NCBI RefSeq assembly: GCF_042433915.1
Contig: NZ_JBHLUN010000001.1
Coordinates: 62,001 to 126,000, forward strand
From: Roseomonas elaeocarpi
GTDB taxonomy: Bacteria > Pseudomonadota > Alphaproteobacteria > Acetobacterales > Acetobacteraceae
Reading direction: 5' to 3'
Length of the DNA stretch: 64,000 bases
Part shown: positions 1 to 9,178 of the stretch, piece after piece
Position numbering within the stretch: position 1 is the first letter of the stretch
Layout: each line of letters begins with the position of its first letter
Notes under the pieces: model-generated
The model's database searches: none
Seen by the model: the letters and a program-made list of their open reading frames with translations, nothing else
Told to the model about the DNA's origin: nothing
Program-made: the position numbers and the translations under genes

Positions 1-134
1 CGGTCGTAGGCTCGCACCAGCGCTTCCTGCACGAGGTCATCCGCATCCGCCGCGTGCCGCGCAAGGACGCGGGCGTAACGACGCAGGAAGGGGATCTGCT
101 CCTCGACGTCGAACCGTTTTCGCGTGCCTGCCAT
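1..134 (-). CDS. ECF-type RNA polymerase sigma factor, N-terminal part
   Basis: This gene is cut by the left edge of the window; 44 codons are visible, starting at ATG 134-132. The protein begins MAGTRKRFDVEEQ and runs into FLRRYARVLARHAADADD followed by LVQEALVRAYD. That is the region 2.1-2.2 signature of ECF (sigma-70 family group 4) factors, where the D-D-L-V-Q-E core contacts core RNA polymerase. The product should redirect polymerase to a stress or envelope regulon. An EcfG-like promoter sits 10 bases before the start codon. The C-terminal half (region 4) and any cognate anti-sigma gene lie outside the window, so the ECF subgroup cannot be decided. Confidence 0.8.
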   Translation of the reverse strand, partial: MAGTRKRFDVEEQIPFLRRYARVLARHAADADDLVQEALVRAYD

Positions 135-484
135 GGTGGCTGAAACGGAGCCGAGGACGGGTTTATTCCCGCAGCTGGTCGTTTTTTCTCCTGGCGGGTC
201 GATTTTGTGCGCCTTGGGCGCGAAATACGGCCCTGAAGCTCCGGTGTCGCTCTCGGCTATCCTGATCGTGCCCCGCCATATCGGCTGCGAAAGCTCATTG
301 CGGCCTGATCCGTGAGCTTCGATGCGGCGACGGGCGGGTCTCGCTCCCGCAACGGTCCAGGCACCACTGGCTCGTCCCGCTCACCCCGGTGGGCAGGCGC
401 AAATGTCCTCCGGGCGGGATCAAGGATGCGCCACCACCTCACGGGACTGCCCGGCGAATGCCGCCCTGCATGAGCGCTGGCGCC
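135..484. other. Intergenic region, sigma factor / patatin-like gene
   Basis: Apart from the promoter-like site near 150, no gene is supported in these 350 bases. Short open frames here have no recognisable domain or convincing ribosome binding site. Confidence 0.5.
144..169 (-). promoter_or_regulatory. EcfG-like (GGAAT-N17-CGTT) promoter of the sigma factor gene
   Basis: Read on the minus strand, GGAAT (169-165) is followed after 17 bases by CGTT (147-144). The alphaproteobacterial general-stress (EcfG) consensus is GGAAC with a 16-17 base spacer and CGTT, so there is one mismatch. The CGTT ends ten bases before the ATG at 134, which would give an almost leaderless transcript. Alternatively the true start codon lies further inside the gene. 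Confidence 0.4.
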
Positions 485-2329
485 CTATAAGCGCCTGCAC
501 TGGAGGCGTTGGTCGATCGCCTGGGCGCCCGACGGCTTGCTCAGGTAGGCCTGGACGCGCTGTTCGCACCGGCTCGGGCTCGGCAGGGGCGGCAGGCGCG
601 TGATGCGGGCAGGGTCCGGAACGACGTGGCCGCCTTCGCAGCGCAGCCCGTCCGGGCGGGCGACGAAAGGATCCGCGCTGTCGCACATTTCCTGTGCCCG
701 CAGGGCCGTCGCCCAGCGGGCGCCCTCCTGCAGGCAGGCCTGGTCCTGCTCATCCAGGCTGACCAGCGAGGCGTCGAGCGCCTTGCGCATGTCGAAGTAG
801 CATTGGGGATGGTAGGATGGGAGCCGCAGGAGATCCCGTACCTCCGGCCGCTCAACGATCGCATCATAGGCCCGGCGCTGCCGTTCGGCGCGCCGTTCCG
901 CCCAGGCGGTCGCGATGTCGGCGCCCGGGGCATCGGCCGCCTGCGCCTTCCCGCGCAGTGCCGCCTCGGTTCCACCCAGGACGTACTGGTCCAGCGCGGT
1001 CAGGGCGATCTCGCTCGGATACACCGGCGCGGCCTGCGGCTGCGTTTGCCGGAGCAGGTCCGCCAGGGTCAGGTAGGACTGCTTGCGCAGTGTGTAGCCC
1101 TCGGCGGAGTAGACGTCGATCGCCGCCAGTGACTTCGACAGCACCGCATCCAGCAGGCCGATGAGCCCGAAGGGGCGCCGCCGTGTGACATCGGCCCCGG
1201 TCATCTCCGTGACGGAGGAGTTGATCACGATCACGAAGGCCCGGTCCTGCCCGGATAATGTTTCGAGCGCCCGAGGGTTGAGCTGCCAGAGGTCGGAGCG
1301 GTGCTGGCCGTAAACCAGCTCCGACAGGATCATGTAGATCTCGATGAGCGCCTGGTTGTCGTTGGCGCCACCATCCATCAGCAGCACGGTGCGCTCGCTG
1401 TCCTTGGTGGCACAGTAATCCTGCAACTGGGCAAAGTCGATCAGGGCCGGGAAGGCCGAGGATGCTGCGACGCCGGAGGCCAGCGGGTAATCGGAAACGC
1501 GCGATTTCAACATACCGAAGTAAAGGTCGCTGAAGGCGAAGTGGAAGTACTCGTCGGGTGTCCGTCGGCGCAGGAAGCCGCGGTTCGGCAGGGGCCAGCA
1601 CCCTGCCTGGGCGACCTGGCTCCCCAGTCCGACACGGTTCTCGGAGGTGATCGTGGCGTTCAGGAAGAGGTGCGGTCTTGCCGGGTTGAGATCGCCGAAG
1701 GTGAACGGGTCACGTCCTCCGCGCCCTTCGCCCAGGAACTGCCGATCGATGATCTCGGCGAAACGGCCTGCGCTGACCGTGGACGGAACCAGCGGCATGA
1801 AGGCGCGCACGGCCTGCTCGCGGATCAGTTCCTTGTAGCCTTGGCCCAGGGTTCGCATGACGGGTTCGTAGAGCCACACCGGGCGTTCGCGCCCGTGCGG
1901 CTGCACGCCCTGGCAAGGCGTGTCCGGGTCGCAGGACAGGGCGTAGACGGACCCGGCGAAGCTGCCGCCGGACACGGAGGAGAGCACGCTCGTCCGGCCG
2001 AGCAGCCCCAGGAAATCCAGGTAGAAGAGTGCCTCGCCGGAGAACACGGCTGCCTTGGTGCCGCCCCCGGATAATGCCACCGAGATGAGGTCCCGCTGGG
2101 AGGAGGATCGGCACCTTGCCGCCAGTTCTTCGCGGGTCTGACCGGACGTCTGGGGCTGCGCGGCCAGGCACGCCGGGTCGACACGCCAACGCACCGGTGT
2201 TGCCGGAACTCTTTCTGCCGCCGTGTCGGGTTGGTTCTTCGTGGGCAGGTTGGTGCAGGCCACGAGGTGCAGCAGCGCCAACAGCACCAGGACACGGCAG
2301 GACATGAAGGCACGGCCAAAAAGTTCCAT
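485..2329 (-). CDS. Patatin-like phospholipase family lipoprotein
   Basis: A predicted acyl hydrolase of the patatin fold anchored as a lipoprotein. Residues 9-25 form a short signal peptide ending in the lipobox LVAC (Cys25). The catalytic fold follows: an oxyanion loop SGGGTK (87-92), the nucleophile elbow S-V-S-G-G with Ser120, and the second half of the Ser/Asp dyad in DGG (Asp319). ASGVAASSAFP near 285-294 is also usual for patatins. At 614 residues it is longer than bare patatin domains, with roughly 250 extra C-terminal residues of unknown role. Met1 and Met9 (2305) are both possible starts; Met9 gives a more canonical lipoprotein signal. It lies alone, divergent from the kinase at 2805. 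The substrate is unknown, presumably a phospholipid or other lipid ester. Confidence 0.85.
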   Translation of the reverse strand: MELFGRAFMSCRVLVLLALLHLVACTNLPTKNQPDTAAERVPATPVRWRVDPACLAAQPQTSGQTREELAARCRSSSQRDLISVALSGGGTKAAVFSGEALFYLDFLGLLGRTSVLSSVSGGSFAGSVYALSCDPDTPCQGVQPHGRERPVWLYEPVMRTLGQGYKELIREQAVRAFMPLVPSTVSAGRFAEIIDRQFLGEGRGGRDPFTFGDLNPARPHLFLNATITSENRVGLGSQVAQAGCWPLPNRGFLRRRTPDEYFHFAFSDLYFGMLKSRVSDYPLASGVAASSAFPALIDFAQLQDYCATKDSERTVLLMDGGANDNQALIEIYMILSELVYGQHRSDLWQLNPRALETLSGQDRAFVIVINSSVTEMTGADVTRRRPFGLIGLLDAVLSKSLAAIDVYSAEGYTLRKQSYLTLADLLRQTQPQAAPVYPSEIALTALDQYVLGGTEAALRGKAQAADAPGADIATAWAERRAERQRRAYDAIVERPEVRDLLRLPSYHPQCYFDMRKALDASLVSLDEQDQACLQEGARWATALRAQEMCDSADPFVARPDGLRCEGGHVVPDPARITRLPPLPSPSRCEQRVQAYLSKPSGAQAIDQRLQCRRL

Positions 2330-2804
2330 AATCGCAATGAATCATATTTGAAACGTACCAGCAATGACAGTAGGCCAGGATGCGCCTGTAGCGGCCACGG
2401 GGTCTCGCTGTGCTCCGCCTCCGCCACGCACCGAACCGGCCCGCCAGGGTGGCACCGACCCTTGCGGCACCAGCTCGCGGACCCGCAGCAGCTGTGCGCA
2501 GGGAAGCGGGCGGGAATACTTCCTACCTCCTTCTTGATGCCCCCTTTGCCGCACCCGCGGACCTTCCGACGCGGTGTGACATTTCATGTCCGGGTGCCGC
2601 CTGCTAGGTTGGTCCCATGCCATCCAGTGATCTCTCGACCGCCCTCCGAGTTCTGAGACCCTGTGGCCTTGTCGATGCGCCGGTGGCATTCGGGCGTTAT
2701 CAGATCGCCGGCGAGGTCATCGAAGCTGCTTCGCAGCTGCTGGCTGATCCGCCCTGGTCCGCCGGGCGGAGCAGCCGCTCAGAAGGCCTGATCGCCGGGC
2801 AAGC
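2330..2804. other. Divergent intergenic region, patatin / hybrid kinase
   Basis: These 475 bases must contain the promoters of both divergent genes. No clear consensus promoter was identified. A weakly supported small open frame (2617-2817) is listed separately. Confidence 0.4.
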
Positions 2805-2817
2805 GTGTTCCTCGTGA
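2617..2817 (+). CDS. Possible small protein overlapping the kinase start
   Basis: A 66-codon frame beginning MPSSDLSTALRVLRP overlaps the start of the following kinase by 13 bases. A weak purine run (TAGGT) lies upstream of its ATG. GC at third codon positions is only moderate compared with neighbouring genes, and I recognise no domain. It may be a translationally coupled leader or chance; I favour chance. Confidence 0.2.
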   Translation: MPSSDLSTALRVLRPCGLVDAPVAFGRYQIAGEVIEAASQLLADPPWSAGRSSRSEGLIAGQACSS

Positions 2818-5800
2818 GCGTGCAGGACACGGAGCGCTCCTGGACGGAAGCCGAGCGTCTCACCGCTCTCGAACGCTACGCCATCCTCGATACGCCTCCC
2901 GAGCAGGAGTTCGACGATCTCGTTCGCCTGGCTGCGGAGCTGCTGGATGCACCGATGGCGGCCGTGAACCTGATCGCGGCTCACCGGCAGTGGTTCAAGG
3001 CGGAAACGGGCCTGGGCGTTCGCGAGATGCCGCTCGACAACTCCATCTGCGCCCAGGTGATGCTGCAGCCTGACAAGCTGGTGATCCCGGATCTCCTGAA
3101 GGACACCCGCTTCAACTGCAATCCACTGGTGACGTCCGGACCGACCCTGCGGTTCTACGCGGGGGAACCACTGCGCACCCCTGAGGGCCTGCCCCTGGGA
3201 ACGCTTTGCGTGCTCGACGCGAAGCCCCGCCCCGAGGGGCTGACCCCGCAGCAGAGTTTCGTGCTCAAGGCCCTGGCCCGCCAGGTCATGGGACAGCTGG
3301 AGCTACGCCGGGCCATTGCGCAGCAGGCCCGCATGGAGGCGCTCCAGCGCCAGACGCTGCTCAGCGTGACCGACTTCGCCATCATCAGCACCGACCTGCA
3401 GGGGAAGGTGCTTGGCTGGAACCCAGGCGCCGTCAACCTGACGGGCTGGACCGAGGCGGAGATGGTCGGGCAGTCCGCCGACCTGATCTTCACGCCGGAA
3501 GACCGGCAGCAGCACGCGCCGGAGGCTGAACGGGAACGGACTTTCCGGAACCGGCGGTCGCTCAACGAGCGCTGGCACGAGCGCAAGGATGGTTCTCGCT
3601 TCTGGGGCAGTGGCGAGATGATGCAGCTCCTGAACGAGGACGGCGTGCATGTCGGCTACGTGAAGGTGATGCGTGACCGCACGGAGCAGCATCAGGCCGG
3701 GGAAACTCAGGCCGCCCTCAACGAACGCTACAGGCTCGCGTCGCGGGCGACGAACGATGCGGTCTGGGACTGGGATCTTCGAACCAACCTCATCCAGTGG
3801 AACGATGCGTTGCGGGGCGCCTATGGCTGGACGCCCGATCTGGTGGCTCCGACGGGAGAGTGGTGGCTCTCGGCGGTCCATCCGGAGGATCGGGAGCGGG
3901 TGGATCGCAGTATTCACGCCGTGATCGACGGCGCGGGAACGAGCTGGATCGACGAGTACCGCTTCATGCGGGCCGATGGCAGCTATGCCGACGTTCTGGA
4001 CCGTGGCTATGTCATCCGGGATCGTGACGGCCGGGCTGCCCGCATGATCGGTGCCATGCTCGACATCAGCGAGCGCCGGCAGGCTGAGGCGGCGCTGAGC
4101 GCGAGCCAAGCCAAGGCGGAACTTCAGCGTCGTCTTTATGAAGCCATCCTGAGCAACACTCCCGACCTGGCCTATGTCTGGGGTCTCGATCATCGCTTCG
4201 TGTACGCGAACAATGTTCTGCTCCGGATGTGGGGAAGGACCTGGGACGAGGCGATCGGCCGGAACTGCCTGGAACTGGGTTATCCGGACTGGCACGCGGC
4301 CATGCACGACCGCGAGATCGAGCAGGTGATCGCCACCAAGCAGCCGGTGCGCGGCGAGGTCCCTTTCGCGGGCGCCTTCGGGCGGCGCATCTACGAATAC
4401 ATCCTGGTTCCGGTGATCGGCGAGAGCGGTGAGGTTGAAGCCGTCGCCGGCACGACGCGCGACGTGACCGATGCGCGGGAGATCGAGGCCACGCTGAAGC
4501 TGCATGCCGAGCGCGTGCAGCTGGCCCTCGCGGCCGGCGCGATCATTGGTACGTGGAACTGGGACCTGCCTACGGACCGTTTCACGGTGGACGAGGGCTT
4601 TGCCCGTGCCTTCGGCCTTGATCCGGCGCTCGGACGTGCCGGCCTCAGCCTCGAGCAGGTGATTGCCGGCGTTCATCCGGACGACAAGGCAGGGCTTGCC
4701 GTCGCCATCAACGAGGCGATCGCCCGCGGCGGCTCCTACGCACACCAGTACCGGGTACGGCGCGAGGACGGGGAGTACTACTGGATCGAGGCCAACGGCC
4801 GTGTCGATCACGCCGCGGACGGAACGCCGCTGAGCTTTCCCGGCGTGCTGCTCGACGTGGAGGAGCGGCGGACCATCGAAGCGGAGCGTGACCGCGCCGC
4901 CGCGGCGCTGCGTGCGCTGAACGAGACGCTGGAACAGCGCGTCGCCGAACGTACCGCCGAGCTGATGCGTATCGAGGAGCAGCTGCGCCAGAGCCAGAAG
5001 ATGGAGGCGGTCGGCCAGCTCACCGGCGGGCTGGCGCACGACTTCAACAACCTGCTCACCGGGATCACCGGCAGCCTGGAGCTGCTGGGCACCCGCGTGG
5101 CCCAGGGCCGGCTGAAGGACGTGGACCGCTATGTCAACGCCGCCCAGGGTGCGGCCAAGCGCGCAGCGGCCCTGACGCACCGGCTGCTGGCCTTCTCGCG
5201 CCGGCAAACGCTGGATCCCAGGCCAACGGACGTGAACGGGCTCGTGGCGGGCATGGCCGACCTGATCCGGCGCACCGTCGGGCCGGAAATTGAGGTCGAG
5301 GTGGTGGAGGCCGGTGGCCTCTGGCCGACGCTGGTGGATGCGCCGCAGCTGGAAAACGCCCTGCTCAACCTGTGCATCAACGCCCGGGATGCCATGCCCG
5401 CGGGCGGGAGGATCACGGTTGAAACCGCGAACAAGTGGCTGGACCGGCACGCGGCTGGCGAGCGTGACCTGCCGCCTGGCCAGTACATCTCCCTTTGCGT
5501 GACGGACACGGGGACGGGCATGACGCCGGACGTGATCGCCAAGGCCTTCGACCCGTTCTTCACCACCAAGCCGATCGGTCAGGGCACCGGTCTCGGCCTG
5601 TCCATGATCTACGGCTTCGTGCGGCAGTCAGGTGGACAGGTGCGGATCTATTCCGAGGTGGGGCAAGGGACGACCATGTGCCTCTACCTGCCGCGGCACT
5701 ACGGCGATGCCGCCGGACCCGACGTCCAGCCGGACCTGGCCGATGCGCCCCGCGCAGGGGCTGGCGAAACGGTGCTGGTTGTGGATGATGAGCCGACCGT

Positions 5801-6140
5801 TCGCATGCTGGTGACCGAGGTACTCGAGGATCTGGGCTACGCGGCCATCGAGGCGGCCGATGGCCCGTCCGGGTTGAAGGTGCTGCAGTCCGATGCCCGT
5901 ATCGATCTCTTGGTGACCGATGTGGGTCTGCCCGGCGGCATGAACGGCCGGCAGATGGCCGACGCGGCCAGGCTCAACCGTCCCGACCTTAAGGTGCTGT
6001 TCATCACCGGCTACGCCGAGAACGCGGTGGTTGGTGACGGGCACCTCGAGCCCGGCATGCACGTCATGACCAAGCCCTTCGCGATGGAGGTTCTCGCGAG
6101 CCGGATCAAGGAGCTGATCACGGGGCGAGCCTTGTCGTGA
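2805..6140 (+). CDS. GAF/multi-PAS hybrid histidine kinase with C-terminal receiver
   Basis: A 1111-residue cytoplasmic sensor kinase. In order: a GAF domain (about 20-170), four PAS/PAC-like modules (roughly 185-300, 305-430, 445-560 and 575-700, with the R-D-I/V-T/S-E/D-R ends of PAC motifs), a short coiled segment, a HisKA box with phospho-acceptor His745 in LAHDFNN, an HATPase_c domain with N, G1 (DTGTGMT) and G2 (GTGLGLS) boxes, and a receiver domain with phospho-Asp1039 in VTDVGLPG and the switch Lys near its end. There are no membrane segments, so it senses internal signals (redox, light or small ligand through GAF/PAS). The start is GTG 2805; GTG 2814 and GTG 2820 are alternatives. 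No response regulator gene is adjacent, so its output partner is encoded elsewhere. Confidence 0.9.
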   Translation: MFLVSVQDTERSWTEAERLTALERYAILDTPPEQEFDDLVRLAAELLDAPMAAVNLIAAHRQWFKAETGLGVREMPLDNSICAQVMLQPDKLVIPDLLKDTRFNCNPLVTSGPTLRFYAGEPLRTPEGLPLGTLCVLDAKPRPEGLTPQQSFVLKALARQVMGQLELRRAIAQQARMEALQRQTLLSVTDFAIISTDLQGKVLGWNPGAVNLTGWTEAEMVGQSADLIFTPEDRQQHAPEAERERTFRNRRSLNERWHERKDGSRFWGSGEMMQLLNEDGVHVGYVKVMRDRTEQHQAGETQAALNERYRLASRATNDAVWDWDLRTNLIQWNDALRGAYGWTPDLVAPTGEWWLSAVHPEDRERVDRSIHAVIDGAGTSWIDEYRFMRADGSYADVLDRGYVIRDRDGRAARMIGAMLDISERRQAEAALSASQAKAELQRRLYEAILSNTPDLAYVWGLDHRFVYANNVLLRMWGRTWDEAIGRNCLELGYPDWHAAMHDREIEQVIATKQPVRGEVPFAGAFGRRIYEYILVPVIGESGEVEAVAGTTRDVTDAREIEATLKLHAERVQLALAAGAIIGTWNWDLPTDRFTVDEGFARAFGLDPALGRAGLSLEQVIAGVHPDDKAGLAVAINEAIARGGSYAHQYRVRREDGEYYWIEANGRVDHAADGTPLSFPGVLLDVEERRTIEAERDRAAAALRALNETLEQRVAERTAELMRIEEQLRQSQKMEAVGQLTGGLAHDFNNLLTGITGSLELLGTRVAQGRLKDVDRYVNAAQGAAKRAAALTHRLLAFSRRQTLDPRPTDVNGLVAGMADLIRRTVGPEIEVEVVEAGGLWPTLVDAPQLENALLNLCINARDAMPAGGRITVETANKWLDRHAAGERDLPPGQYISLCVTDTGTGMTPDVIAKAFDPFFTTKPIGQGTGLGLSMIYGFVRQSGGQVRIYSEVGQGTTMCLYLPRHYGDAAGPDVQPDLADAPRAGAGETVLVVDDEPTVRMLVTEVLEDLGYAAIEAADGPSGLKVLQSDARIDLLVTDVGLPGGMNGRQMADAARLNRPDLKVLFITGYAENAVVGDGHLEPGMHVMTKPFAMEVLASRIKELITGRALS

Positions 6141-6273
6141 CCTGACGATCTGCGCGGGTCAGCGCCATGGGATGACTTGCACGACGCTCGCGCGCCTGTT
6201 TTCTGCGTCGCAGGCAGGCACGCGATATTCCCCGGTGCCTCGGGATGCTGCGCACTCCCGGGAACGATCGCCG

Positions 6274-7245
6274 TCATGGAACCCCCACGGGGATGTCGTC
6301 GCGCAGGCAGGCTTTCAGATGACTCGGTGCGACCTCGCGGAGTGCCGGCACGCTCGCGGCGCAGGCGGGCAGTGCGTGCGGGCAGCGCGTGCGGAACACG
6401 CAGCCGGAAGGCGGGTTGGCAACGCTGGGAATGTCGCCCGTCAGGGGCGCGCCGGCACGGCGGCGCAGCGGATCGGTGTCCGGCACCGCGGCCAGCAGCG
6501 CCTGGGTATAGGGGTGCCGGGGAGCGGCATAGAGCGCCTCGCTCGGCGCCATCTCCATCACCCGGCCGAGGTAGAGTACGATCACCCTGTCGCACAGGTA
6601 CTCCACCACCGCGAGGTCGTGGGAAATGAACAGCATCGTGAGGCCCAGCCGTTGCTGCAGCCCGCGCAGCAAGTTGATGACCTGCGCCTGAACCGAAACG
6701 TCGAGTGCCGAAACCGGCTCGTCCGCCACCAGCAACGTCGGCTCCAGCGCGAGCGCACGGGCGATGCCGATCCGCTGGCGTTGTCCGCCCGAGAATTCAT
6801 GCGGATAGCGGAACAGCGCGTCGACTGGCAGTTCCACCTGCTCCAGCGCCCGCAAGGCCCGCTGCCGCCGTTCGCGCGCCGGGCCGATGCGTTGGATGTG
6901 CAGCCCCTCCGTGAGGATCTCGCCCACGGTCATGCGGGGCGACAGGCTCGCGCTCGGGTCCTGGAACACGTACTGCATGCGCGGCCGCAGGGCCCTGAGC
7001 GCGCGACGGCCCAGGGTGGTGATGTCCTGCCCCTCCAGCCTGATGCTTCCAGCGCTGGGCTCCACCAGCCGCAGAACGCAGCGCCCGATGGTGGTCTTGC
7101 CGCTGCCCGACTCACCCACCAGGCCGACCACCTCGCCCCGCGCGATGTCGAAGGAGATGCCCTCGAGGATGCACAGCATCCCACCACGCGCGGCGCGGAG
7201 GGGGTAGGACTTGCCGAGATCTCGGACGGAAAGCACGGGGATCAC
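6274..7245 (-). CDS. Peptide-type ABC transporter ATP-binding protein (DppF/OppF-like)
   Basis: Second ATPase of a five-component importer. Walker A GESGSGKTT lies at about 44-52, the Q-loop in FQDPSASL near 95, the signature FSGGQRQR at 151-158 and Walker B LLVADEP at 171-177. The C-terminal 70 residues carry the oligopeptide/dipeptide transporter extension (P-x-G-C-x-F-x-x-R-C-P pattern). The start ATG overlaps the stop of the preceding ATPase in an ATGA arrangement, indicating coupled translation. It is the last gene of the minus-strand operon that begins with the GntR regulator. Confidence 0.9.
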   Translation of the reverse strand: MIPVLSVRDLGKSYPLRAARGGMLCILEGISFDIARGEVVGLVGESGSGKTTIGRCVLRLVEPSAGSIRLEGQDITTLGRRALRALRPRMQYVFQDPSASLSPRMTVGEILTEGLHIQRIGPARERRQRALRALEQVELPVDALFRYPHEFSGGQRQRIGIARALALEPTLLVADEPVSALDVSVQAQVINLLRGLQQRLGLTMLFISHDLAVVEYLCDRVIVLYLGRVMEMAPSEALYAAPRHPYTQALLAAVPDTDPLRRRAGAPLTGDIPSVANPPSGCVFRTRCPHALPACAASVPALREVAPSHLKACLRDDIPVGVP

Positions 7246-8291
7246 GACGGCATCTCTCTCCAGCGCAGGCAGCGGCTGTGATGGCCAGGCGCCACGATCT
7301 CCAGCGCGGGCATGAGCGCGTCGCAGGCTGGTGCCGCCATGGGGCAGCGCGGGGCGAAGGCGCAGCCAGGCGGCATGCGGGTCAGTGAGGGAACCGTGCC
7401 GGGAATGGAGGGCAGGAACTGCCCGGCACGGCGCAGCGCGGTTGCCTTGCCCAGTTGCGGCATGGATCGCATCAGGCCGGCCGTGTAAGGGTGACGCGGG
7501 GCGCGAAACACCTCCGCCACGCTGCCGTCCTCCACGACGCGCCCGGCATACATCACCGCCACCCGATCAGCGATGGTGGCGACCACGCCCAGGTTGTGGG
7601 TGACGAACAGCATGGCCATGCCACGTTCCCGCTGCTGGCGGCCGAGCAGGTCAAGGATTTGCGCCTGGATCGTCACGTCGAGCGCCGTCGTGGGCTCGTC
7701 GGCGATCAGCAGGGCCGGATCGCAGGCGAGAGCCATGGCGATGGTGACGCGCTGGCGCATGCCGCCAGACAGCTCGTGCGGGTATTGTCGGGCACGGCGG
7801 GGGGCGTCGGGAATGCCGACCCGATCCAGCAGCCGCACCGCGCTTCTGAAGGCCGTGTCCCGTGAGGCGCCCTGATGCACACGGAGCGGCTCGCCCACCT
7901 GCTGGCCGACGGTGAAGACCGGGTTCAGGCTGGTCATCGGCTCCTGAAAGACGACGCCGATCCGACGGCCGCGCACCTGCCGCAGCGCCTCCGCATCGAG
8001 CGCCGCCAGGTCCATCGGCGTCTCGCCTGGCGGTGCGAAGCGGATCCGGCCCGCAGCGACCCGCCCGACGCCGCGTGGCAGCAGGCGCAGCAGCGACAGG
8101 CTGGTGACCGACTTACCCGATCCGGACTCGCCCACCAGCGCCAGTGTTTCGCCGGCCGGGATCACGAGGTCGACGTCGCTCACGGCGGTCACCGTGTTTC
8201 CACCCGCGGTGAATTCCGCCCGCAGGCCGCTGACGGACAGGACAGGCTCCGAAGTCACGACGGGCGGAACGACCCCCTGGAGCCTGGGCAT
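7242..8291 (-). CDS. Peptide-type ABC transporter ATP-binding protein (DppD/OppD-like)
   Basis: First ATPase of the importer. From the chosen start (ATG 8291, with GGAGAA eight bases upstream) Walker A GESGSGKS is at about 54-61; further on are the Q-loop FQEPMTSLNP, the signature LSGGMRQRV and Walker B LLIADEP. The C-terminal oligopeptide-transporter extension with the clustered Cys pattern (PPGCAFAPRCP) is present. A longer frame opens at 8351 but would overlap the permease gene by 32 bases and lacks a better binding site. It forms the ATPase pair with the following gene. Confidence 0.88.
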   Translation of the reverse strand: MPRLQGVVPPVVTSEPVLSVSGLRAEFTAGGNTVTAVSDVDLVIPAGETLALVGESGSGKSVTSLSLLRLLPRGVGRVAAGRIRFAPPGETPMDLAALDAEALRQVRGRRIGVVFQEPMTSLNPVFTVGQQVGEPLRVHQGASRDTAFRSAVRLLDRVGIPDAPRRARQYPHELSGGMRQRVTIAMALACDPALLIADEPTTALDVTIQAQILDLLGRQQRERGMAMLFVTHNLGVVATIADRVAVMYAGRVVEDGSVAEVFRAPRHPYTAGLMRSMPQLGKATALRRAGQFLPSIPGTVPSLTRMPPGCAFAPRCPMAAPACDALMPALEIVAPGHHSRCLRWREMPS

Positions 8292-8319
8292 GTGGTGTTC
8301 TCCGCTACCGTGAGCGGCG

Positions 8320-9177
8320 CTACTGCAGGCCGGTGCGGGGATCGAAGGCATCGCGCAGCCCGTCGCCGACGAAGTTGATGGCCAGCACCGTCAACAGCAG
8401 CGCGGCGCCCGGCGTCATCCATTGCCAAGCGAATTGTTCCAGCACGACGGTGCTCTGCGCCGCGGTCATCATGTTGCCCCAGCTCGCGGCAGGCGGCGGG
8501 ATGCCCAGGCCCAGGAACGACAGCCCGGCCTCGAGCAGGATGGCGTTGGCGAACTGGAGCGTGACGTAGACCACCAGGATGTCGATCGTGTTCGGCAGCC
8601 CGTGCCGCAGCAGCAGGTGCGGCAGCCCGGCGCCCATGCCGCGCGCGGCCTGAACGAAGTCGCGCTCGCGCACTTCCAAGAGCCGGGCACGGATCATGCG
8701 CGCCAGCACGGGCCAGGACAGCAGCGCGATCACCGCCACCGTCGGCCACAGGCCCGGCCCGGTGATGGAGGCCAGCACCAGCAGCACGATCACCGGGGGC
8801 AGCGTCATGGCAAGGTCCACCGAGCGCATGGCCACCGCATCCGCCCCGCGTCCACCGAAGGCCGCCAGCGCGCCGACCAGGAACCCGGCCGCCACCGACA
8901 ACAGGACCGAGCCGGAGGCGACCGCGAACGACGTCCGGCCGCCCTGCAGGGTGCGCGCCAGCACGTCGCGCCCGACGCCGTCCGTTCCCAGCCAGTGCTG
9001 GGCCGAGGGCGGCGCATTGCGGGCCAGCAGGTCGATGTTGTTGGGACCCCACCGGAGCCACCAGTCATAGGTCCCGATCAGCAGCAGCGCCGGCACCAGG
9101 AGAGCGACGCCGGCCAGCGCGGTCCGGTTCCGCAGGAAGCGTGCCCCCGCGCGGGCGAGGGGGCTCCGAGCCACCAT
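8320..9177 (-). CDS. Peptide-type ABC transporter permease (DppC-like)
   Basis: A 285-residue inner-membrane permease with an N-terminal membrane segment (GVALLVPALLLIG), the short periplasmic stretch with GTDGVGRDVLART characteristic of DppC/OppC, and about five further membrane helices. The EAA loop, where the ATPase docks, reads AARGMGAGLPHLLLRHGLPN. It starts one base after the stop of the DppB-like gene, so the two are translated together. Confidence 0.88.
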   Translation of the reverse strand: MVARSPLARAGARFLRNRTALAGVALLVPALLLIGTYDWWLRWGPNNIDLLARNAPPSAQHWLGTDGVGRDVLARTLQGGRTSFAVASGSVLLSVAAGFLVGALAAFGGRGADAVAMRSVDLAMTLPPVIVLLVLASITGPGLWPTVAVIALLSWPVLARMIRARLLEVRERDFVQAARGMGAGLPHLLLRHGLPNTIDILVVYVTLQFANAILLEAGLSFLGLGIPPPAASWGNMMTAAQSTVVLEQFAWQWMTPGAALLLTVLAINFVGDGLRDAFDPRTGLQ

Positions 9178-9178
9178 C

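Noticed and set aside
3303..5450. Open frame of 715 codons antisense to the hybrid kinase
   Set aside because: A shadow of the GAF/PAS/HisKA gene; no domain or start site.
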